The notes beneath the pieces are model-generated. The model saw only the letters and a list, made by a program, of their open reading frames with translations. It searched no databases and was not told where the DNA came from. Below, one piece after another: positions 58,989-64,000 of a stretch of 64,000 bases of DNA. How positions within the stretch are numbered: the stretch's first letter is position 1; every line of letters starts with the position of its first letter. Made by a program: the position numbers and the translations under genes. The DNA comes from Deltaproteobacteria bacterium. Its GTDB lineage: Bacteria > Chloroflexota > Dehalococcoidia > Dehalococcoidales > BS750m-G39. The DNA lies in assembly GCA_030603275.1 (NCBI GenBank), contig JAUVYB010000004.1:23778-87777 (forward strand). The letters are read 5' to 3'.

Positions 58989-61259
58989 CTATATCCTGCC
59001 CAGAGCCTTGAGGATTTTGTCGGGGGTTGCCGGATAGGTCATTATTCTCTTGCCGATGGCGTTATTGATGGCCATCAGTACAGCGCCGGGACCGGGGGCA
59101 GGAGCGATTTCTCCAACGCCTATTGCCTTAAAACGATGACTCTCGACTGGCGTCTCCAGCATTATACTCTCGAATTTGGGCAGGTCGGCAAATGTGCGCC
59201 ACTTGTAGTCAATCATGTTGCAGTTCATTATATGCCCCGTATCTTTATCTAAAACCGTTTCCTCGAATATGGCAGTGTCTATGCCCGCAGACCCCAGAGA
59301 GCCGTGAAGCTGGCCTTCAAGGACGAGGGGGTCGATGATTTGACCACAGTCGGTAGAGGCAACAACGCGCAGCAGTTCCGCTTTTCCCGTCTCGGTGTCG
59401 ACTTCGACTTCGGCAAAGATAATCATGCAGTTGCACAGGGAAAAATCGGTCTCGAAGCGCCCCTGGCCGGTTATCGTGCGGGCGATGCCCATAGCCTTAT
59501 ACCAGGCAATCTTCTTCTGCGGGTTATTCTTGGCGAATATGGCGCCGTCTTTGGTGTCCAACTCTTCCGGCTTGACACCGAGCACCGGGGCGGCCAGTTC
59601 AAGGAGTTGTCGCCTGGCGTCTTCAGCGGCTTCTATGACAGCCGAGCCCACGGCATAGGTTCCCCGGGAGCCGACCAGCCCGAACTCAAAGGGGTTTACC
59701 AGTGTATCCGCGGGGGTTATGTTGACCCTGTCAAGAGGCAGATTCAACACCTCGGCGGCCATTTTGCACAGAGCCGACCGCTCGCCCATGCCGGATTCGG
59801 AGACGCAGGAGTACACCACCGCCCTGGCATCGGGGCTTAGTTTGACATTGGCTTCGGACTCGTCCTCCCCGATATCGGCGTTGCCGTGCAGGCCAACGCC
59901 GACGCCTATCCTCTTGGCGCCGTTAACCACCGTCGGCTTGTTCCACCCCTTCCATTTATCTTTCCAGCCAAAGACCTCTGCCCCCTTATCTATGGCCTTG
60001 GAGAAGTCTATACCCCGGTAGTCCCGCCAGATGCCGTCCCGCCAGTAGAAGCCGGCACCGGGAGCCATGTAGTTTTTCTTAAAGAAGTCGACCGGGTCCA
60101 GGTCGGCCTTCTCCATGACCACCGTTATAAGCGGCAGGAGCGCGCAGTTTAACTCCTGGCCGCCGAAACCTCTAACCACCCCCGAAGGGCTGCGGTTGGT
60201 GCATACCAGCGTGGGTTGCATGTTCCAGTTGGGGCACCTTATCAAAAGCTGCGTCTCGCCGAGGCCGACGGCGACCTGGACCTGGGCCATCTCCGAAACG
60301 GCACCGGTATCGACAAACCATTCGCCCTGGAGAGCCGTTACCGTACCGTCCTTCTTTATGCCTATCCTGGCGTGGATACGGGAGCCTAACCTCAGCGTGT
60401 AGGCATTGAAGTGTTCTTCCTTGCTGAAATATACCTTGACCGGCCGGCCCGCCGCTTTAGCCAGCGCCGCGGCGTGAGCCATCGGTATGAAATTGGCGTT
60501 TTTGGTCCCGTAACTACCACCGCACTGCATACCGATAACCCGTATATCAACCAGCCCCAGGGCCGGTTGGGCGAAATTTCGGTTCATCGGCGCCGATTGC
60601 GACGCCGTGTAGAGGGTCAGATGCTCGGGGTCTTCCCAGGTAGCTATCACTCCCGGCGGCTCCGGGGGGAGGGGGTTGGGGATGTTTTCGTAGGCGCAGG
60701 TGGCTTCCTCGATAATGTCAGCCTCGCTGAACCCCTTTTCGACATCACCCATAACCAGCTCCTGCAGGGCTTTTTCCCCGATGGAACGGAAGCCGCGGGG
60801 GAAAACATTACCGGGAATTCTCTCGTGGAGCTGAGGCGCTCCGGGCCTGGCCGCTTCCTCCATGTCATAGACGGCCGGCAGTTGCTCGTATTCTACCTCT
60901 AACAGCTCCAGCGCCTCATCGGCTGTTTCCTCAGTCTCCGCCGCCACCAGAGCGACAGCGTCTCCTACGAAGCGCACCGTGCTGTCCAAGACGGGTCGGT
61001 GATAGGGGACGCCGGCCATCCAGCCGGGGGCGTTCTTGTAGGTGAGTACAGCCTTGACGCCAGGGTAGGCCTCCGCTTTAGCGGTGTCGATGTTCTTGAT
61101 ACGGGCATGGGGATATGGACTCCGCAGGACCTTCCCGTAGAGCATTCCCGATAGCTTCATATCATCAATATACTCTGCTTTTCCGGTGACGATGGCCCGG
61201 GCGTCTTTCCGCGGTGTCGCCTTGCCTATATGCCTATATTCTCCACCCATTGGTATCAC
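58989..61259 (-). CDS. Xanthine dehydrogenase-family molybdopterin-binding large subunit
   Basis: The 756-residue subunit carries the Mo cofactor. It begins YRHIGKATPRKDARAIVTGKAEYIDDM, has MQCGGSYGTKN and VRGFGGQELN (Mo-binding loops), STDCGQIIDPLVLEGQLHGSLGSA, and the active-site Glu in AIGVGEIAPAPGPGAVLMAINNAIG. Members oxidise purines, aldehydes or reduce aromatic CoA thioesters. The substrate is not known. It overlaps the 2Fe-2S subunit gene by four bases and precedes the FAD subunit by twelve. Confidence 0.93.
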   Translation of the reverse strand: MIPMGGEYRHIGKATPRKDARAIVTGKAEYIDDMKLSGMLYGKVLRSPYPHARIKNIDTAKAEAYPGVKAVLTYKNAPGWMAGVPYHRPVLDSTVRFVGDAVALVAAETEETADEALELLEVEYEQLPAVYDMEEAARPGAPQLHERIPGNVFPRGFRSIGEKALQELVMGDVEKGFSEADIIEEATCAYENIPNPLPPEPPGVIATWEDPEHLTLYTASQSAPMNRNFAQPALGLVDIRVIGMQCGGSYGTKNANFIPMAHAAALAKAAGRPVKVYFSKEEHFNAYTLRLGSRIHARIGIKKDGTVTALQGEWFVDTGAVSEMAQVQVAVGLGETQLLIRCPNWNMQPTLVCTNRSPSGVVRGFGGQELNCALLPLITVVMEKADLDPVDFFKKNYMAPGAGFYWRDGIWRDYRGIDFSKAIDKGAEVFGWKDKWKGWNKPTVVNGAKRIGVGVGLHGNADIGEDESEANVKLSPDARAVVYSCVSESGMGERSALCKMAAEVLNLPLDRVNITPADTLVNPFEFGLVGSRGTYAVGSAVIEAAEDARRQLLELAAPVLGVKPEELDTKDGAIFAKNNPQKKIAWYKAMGIARTITGQGRFETDFSLCNCMIIFAEVEVDTETGKAELLRVVASTDCGQIIDPLVLEGQLHGSLGSAGIDTAIFEETVLDKDTGHIMNCNMIDYKWRTFADLPKFESIMLETPVESHRFKAIGVGEIAPAPGPGAVLMAINNAIGKRIMTYPATPDKILKALGRI

Positions 61260-61789
61260 CTACCTTTCTCCGCCAGCGACAGGATGGCTTTGACAACCAG
61301 ATAATGACTTACACACCGACAGTAGTGTCCTGCCAGCTCTTGCTTTATGTCCTCTTCCGTTGGTGAAGGGTTTTTATCCAGCAGTGCTTTGGCGCTCATG
61401 ATTATTCCCGGTGTACAGAACCCGCACTGAAAGGCTGTATTGTCGATAAAGGCCTGCTGGAGCGGGTGTAACCCCCCGGTTTCTCTATTTTCCAGACCCT
61501 CGATGGTGGTTATCTTCTTGCCGTCACACTCCACGGTCAGCATCGTACACGACAGAACCGCCTCTCCGTCCATAAGAACCGTGCAGGCTCCACATGATCC
61601 ATGGTCGCAGGCTATCTTGGTTCCGGTGTACCCCAGCGTTTCCCTGAGTGTATAAGCCAGTGTGTGATCAGGGTTGACGTCTTTCCCCACCATAAGCTCG
61701 TACGGCTTCCCATTCACAGTGAGACTGATATTCTTTTCAGCGGTGGCCACCCCCCGGCTGGCTTTCCCTTTATCTCTATCCGTTTTCAT
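61256..61789 (-). CDS. 2Fe-2S small subunit of molybdenum hydroxylase
   Basis: A 177-residue subunit with a plant-type [2Fe-2S] site (CDHGSCGACTVLMDGEAVLSC) and the second family cluster (CGFCTPGIIMSAKALLD; CRCVSHY). It passes electrons from the Mo site to FAD. The start ATG at 61789 has a gggagat site. Some family members carry similar N-terminal extensions, here about 25 residues. First gene of the operon. Confidence 0.94.
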   Translation of the reverse strand: MKTDRDKGKASRGVATAEKNISLTVNGKPYELMVGKDVNPDHTLAYTLRETLGYTGTKIACDHGSCGACTVLMDGEAVLSCTMLTVECDGKKITTIEGLENRETGGLHPLQQAFIDNTAFQCGFCTPGIIMSAKALLDKNPSPTEEDIKQELAGHYCRCVSHYLVVKAILSLAEKGR

Positions 61790-61822
61790 TGCTATCTCCC
61801 AGCTTAAAATTTAAACCCTGGC

Positions 61823-62037
61823 TTGCTCCCCCTGAAAGTACATTTTAATATAGCCGAGGCTGTAAAGCAAAGTTTTCCCTGGCTGAGGGCGAAGTTCAGA
61901 AGACAAGGGCAAAGGTCTTAGAAAAGGTTTTAGTTCTACCTTTTATCCTGCAAGGCCTACCATAGCATCAGTTCTACCAGGGCAATTGCCGTTTCGGCAA
62001 CAAGGGTGCAGTGTAATTAGGCTGCACCTCCTTTTTG
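61823..62037 (+). ncRNA. Candidate small RNA with its own promoter and terminator
   Basis: In the gap between the molybdenum operon and the SpoU gene, the + strand has TTGCTC (61823-61828), a 17-base spacer and TAATAT (61846-61851). About 180 bases later, hairpins ttgccg-ttt-cggcaa (61986-62000) and ggtgcag-..-ctgcacc (62005-62028) are followed by tcctttttgg. No ORF fits. The DNA is antisense to the 5' leader of the molybdenum operon. Internal complementarity (ccctgg with ccaggg; aagac with gtctt) suggests folding. Possibly an sRNA, including 6S-like RNA; not confirmed. Confidence 0.45.
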
Positions 62038-62151
62038 GTTTATATCTTCGGCGAAACTACGAATAAAAGCCCTTCTCTCAGATAATGAGCTTTCATCAAA
62101 GGTAATACGTGGCTGGTCGAAACGGCGAAGACCGGTCACTCGATGATAGGC

Positions 62152-62931
62152 TTAGTCTTTCTGATAGCTCAGATACATGCAGATTGCACCGCAGGCCGCT
62201 ACATTCAGCGATTCTGCCTTCCCCCGGATTGTGGGCACTCTTAATCTATGATTGGACATGTTCAGCACTGATTCCGAAAGGCCGGATGCCTCGTTGCCCA
62301 ATGCAAGCAGGAGCTTATTCTGGCATTGAAGAACCGAAGGGTCTTCCGCGCCACCGAGATCTGTGGCTACGATGGAGTATCCATTATCTTTCAATTCCTC
62401 TACAAGCTCCAGATAACAGTAGGTCCTTCTGATCCATAAAGATAACACTGTGCCAGCAGTTGACTGAACACATTTTGGAGATAGGGGGTCGGCGCATTTT
62501 TCGGTAAGGATAACCCCGGAAAAATCAAAGGCTGCGGCAGTGCGGATAAGAGTGCCCACATTTCCCGGGTCTTGAACATCTTCAAGCAGCAGGATTTTAG
62601 CACCGATGTTGTCTGGCAGCTGGTGAGAATAAGTATCCAGGGGTAGACGGACGACGGCAACGATTCCCTGAGGCGTCTTCGTGGAGCAGATAGAGTGTAA
62701 CTGGCTATCAGTGACAGGGCGCCTGGAGTATTTATGGTAAAAGGGAGATAGTTCCTCCGTGGAGACAATTTCAATTATATCATCCGGATTACTGCTGATT
62801 ATCTGTTTGATGGCCTTGTCCCCTTCAATGAGAAATGCTTCGGCTTCAAGCCGACCCTTCCTTGTGGCAAGACTCTTGTACCATTTGATAGGCTTTAGCG
62901 CAATGTTTCTGTCATCGGGTATGATTAACAC
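62152..62931 (-). CDS. TrmH/SpoU-family RNA 2'-O-methyltransferase
   Basis: The 259-residue protein has the SpoU motifs: LLEDVQDPGNVGTLIRTAAAFDFSGVILTEKCADP (motif 1), LLALGNEASGLSESVL (motif 2) and RVPTIRGKAESLNVAACGAICMYL (motif 3), which form the knotted SAM site. The N-terminal part (KWYKSLATRKGRLEAEAFLIEGDKAIKQI) is the substrate-binding domain. Substrate is likely rRNA or tRNA 2'-OH. Divergent from the ABC-F gene with a 160-bp gap in which I see only a weak -10 (tataat near 63060). Confidence 0.93.
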   Translation of the reverse strand: MLIIPDDRNIALKPIKWYKSLATRKGRLEAEAFLIEGDKAIKQIISSNPDDIIEIVSTEELSPFYHKYSRRPVTDSQLHSICSTKTPQGIVAVVRLPLDTYSHQLPDNIGAKILLLEDVQDPGNVGTLIRTAAAFDFSGVILTEKCADPLSPKCVQSTAGTVLSLWIRRTYCYLELVEELKDNGYSIVATDLGGAEDPSVLQCQNKLLLALGNEASGLSESVLNMSNHRLRVPTIRGKAESLNVAACGAICMYLSYQKD

Positions 62932-63091
62932 AGTATTTTCAACCTCTATATACAGCAGTGTTGCCGCCGGTCATTGAAATGCTCTTTAATAATATCACGG
63001 TATCCCACTTTCAGCGAACTTAGTAATCCCATGTGCTTCATTTATTGTGGCGTCATCTGTATAATTAATAAGGTTTAATTAGGTTGTAGAA

Positions 63092-64000
63092 ATGCTGAGT
63101 ATTTCAGGCATATCAAAGTCTTACGGGGATCAGACCCTATTCAGTGCCGTTACCTTTAATATAGGGGCAAGGGACCGCATAGCTATCATCGGGCCGAACG
63201 GCTCAGGGAAGACGACGCTGTTCAATATCATCGCCGGTAATACGCCTACCGATTCCGGCAGTGTAAATGTGCCGAAGGAAACTACAATCGGCTATCTGGA
63301 GCAGGAAATCAGTCCCTCTTCCGAGCGGCAACTGCTTGATGATGTCGCTAACGCGTCAACCAGGATAAGCAAGCTGGCGCATAAGATACAGGTTCTCCAG
63401 GAAGAACTGGCAGGGGGGGCGGATGGGGAAAGTTCAGAAAAACTCCTGCGTGAGTTGGGCGAACTTCAGCATAGCTTCGAGTTTGCCGGTGGCTACAGCG
63501 CCGAACATGAGGCCAAGGCTGTCCTTTCCGGGTTAGGATTTGCGGAGTCTGACTTCCACCGTCCTCTAACTGACTTCAGCGGTGGGTGGCTGATGCGGGC
63601 GGCACTGGCCAAACTTCTTCTTCTTTCCCCTGATGTGCTACTGCTTGATGAGCCGACAAACCATCTCGATCTGGAGTCCTGTATTTGGTTTGAGCGTTAC
63701 CTGGGAAGCTATCGTGGGGCAGTCCTGGTCGTTTCGCACGACCGGGCATTCTTGAATCGAGTGGTAAGCAAAGTGCTTACCATCGAGCAAGGTAAGTGCA
63801 TCTTTCACCGTGGCAATTACGATAGTTTCGTTATAGCCAGAAAGAAAGAAATTGAGGTTACGGAGGCTACGGCCAAAAGACAGAATCTCAAGATAAAGAA
63901 GGAGATGCGCTTCATCGACCGATTCTGTGCTAAGAATACCAAGGCAACTCAGGTTCAGAGCCGAATGAAACAGCTGACAAAGATGGAAAGGGTAGTAGTC
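63092..64000 (+). CDS. ABC-F family ATPase (3' truncated by window end)
   Basis: Not in the ORF track because it runs off the window. From ATG 63092 it reads MLSISGISKSYGDQTLFSAVTFNIGARDRIAIIGPNGSGKTTLFNII..; Walker A GPNGSGKTT, signature DFSGGWLMRAALAK, Walker B LLLDEPTNHLDL. The linker region (ARKKEIEVTEATAKRQNLKIKKEMRFIDRF..) is the ABC-F arm between the two ATPase domains. ABC-F proteins act on ribosomes in translation or antibiotic protection. About 303 codons are visible, so the second ATPase domain is missing from view. Confidence 0.93.
   Translation, partial: MLSISGISKSYGDQTLFSAVTFNIGARDRIAIIGPNGSGKTTLFNIIAGNTPTDSGSVNVPKETTIGYLEQEISPSSERQLLDDVANASTRISKLAHKIQVLQEELAGGADGESSEKLLRELGELQHSFEFAGGYSAEHEAKAVLSGLGFAESDFHRPLTDFSGGWLMRAALAKLLLLSPDVLLLDEPTNHLDLESCIWFERYLGSYRGAVLVVSHDRAFLNRVVSKVLTIEQGKCIFHRGNYDSFVIARKKEIEVTEATAKRQNLKIKKEMRFIDRFCAKNTKATQVQSRMKQLTKMERVVV

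Overview
The window looks like a chromosomal contig of a Chloroflexota bacterium, most likely class Dehalococcoidia. This is inference from gene content: a bacterial Elp3 that closely resembles the Dehalococcoides mccartyi enzyme as I remember it, a pan-type RNA leader ahead of pantothenate genes, an EF-G paralogue with a Tyr in the catalytic-His position, a DRG-like GTPase next to uvrC, and many lipoproteins or exported proteins. Most genes are GC-rich housekeeping genes in short operons. A few AT-rich genes (about 15.9-16.5 kb, 18.2-19.4 kb, 39.5-40.4 kb, 53.1-53.4 kb) look acquired.

Layout. 0-13 kb: ruvB end, queH, envelope proteins, an ECF sigma/anti-sigma pair, three GNAT acetyltransferases, a Trm9-like methyltransferase divergent from Elp3, a CtpA protease, the RNase P RNA (absent from the ORF track), an RNase HI-like gene and a zinc-ribbon coiled-coil gene. 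13.7-21.4 kb (accessory): a 48-codon ORF, TerS-like and TerL terminase genes with no other phage genes, a DUF4258/DUF2283 toxin-antitoxin-like pair, an APC permease, an AT-rich PD-(D/E)XK-like gene and a CetZ-like tubulin homologue. 21.4-30.3 kb: DRG-like GTPase, uvrC, a beta-helix surface protein, a possible caspase-fold lipoprotein, xerD, pcm, a nitroreductase and a transglutaminase-like protein. 30.6-39.3 kb: EF-G paralogue, ABC exporter cluster, etfBA, prfA-prmC. 39.4-44.6 kb: tRNA remnant, HEPN-domain gene, tRNA-Asn, ferredoxin, a tRNA-Phe/Gly/Leu/Gln-yggS unit, and a PadR-MFS unit. 44.6-48 kb: pan operon (DUF2520/PanG-like, panD, panB, panC) behind a promoter, structured leader and terminator. 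48.4-54.5 kb: pyrE, lepB and the riboflavin genes ribD-ribE-ribBA-(AT-rich ORF)-ribH. 55-62 kb: a sodium:solute symporter, tRNA-Val, and a molybdenum hydroxylase operon whose FAD subunit carries an inserted GltD-like module. 62-64 kb: a SpoU methyltransferase and the start of an ABC-F ATPase.

Between genes there are about a dozen islands of a mosaic G/C-rich repeat family. I label the modules: A (core acagaagtgatacttctatc), B (two successive palindromes, roughly ccctccctt..aagggaggg and agagggg..cccctct), C (gggcggcgggcgggaaaaga + tataaaacggggtgggg), D (tttttgggcgggagggtatg) and E (a 35-40 bp TA-flanked palindrome). Module C lies in the same orientation in every copy I found, whatever the direction of neighbouring genes. 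E is nested inside B in two places, in one of them splitting a B hairpin. Some genes (pyrE, terL) appear to take their Shine-Dalgarno or start region from a repeat module.

The strongest candidates for something undescribed are the repeat family with nested E elements, the Elp3/Trm9-like pair, the CetZ-like protein near an orphan terminase module, the GltD insertion inside a CoxM-type subunit, and the caspase-like lipoprotein. All coordinates were read by eye from the sequence and the ORF track; no database search was run.
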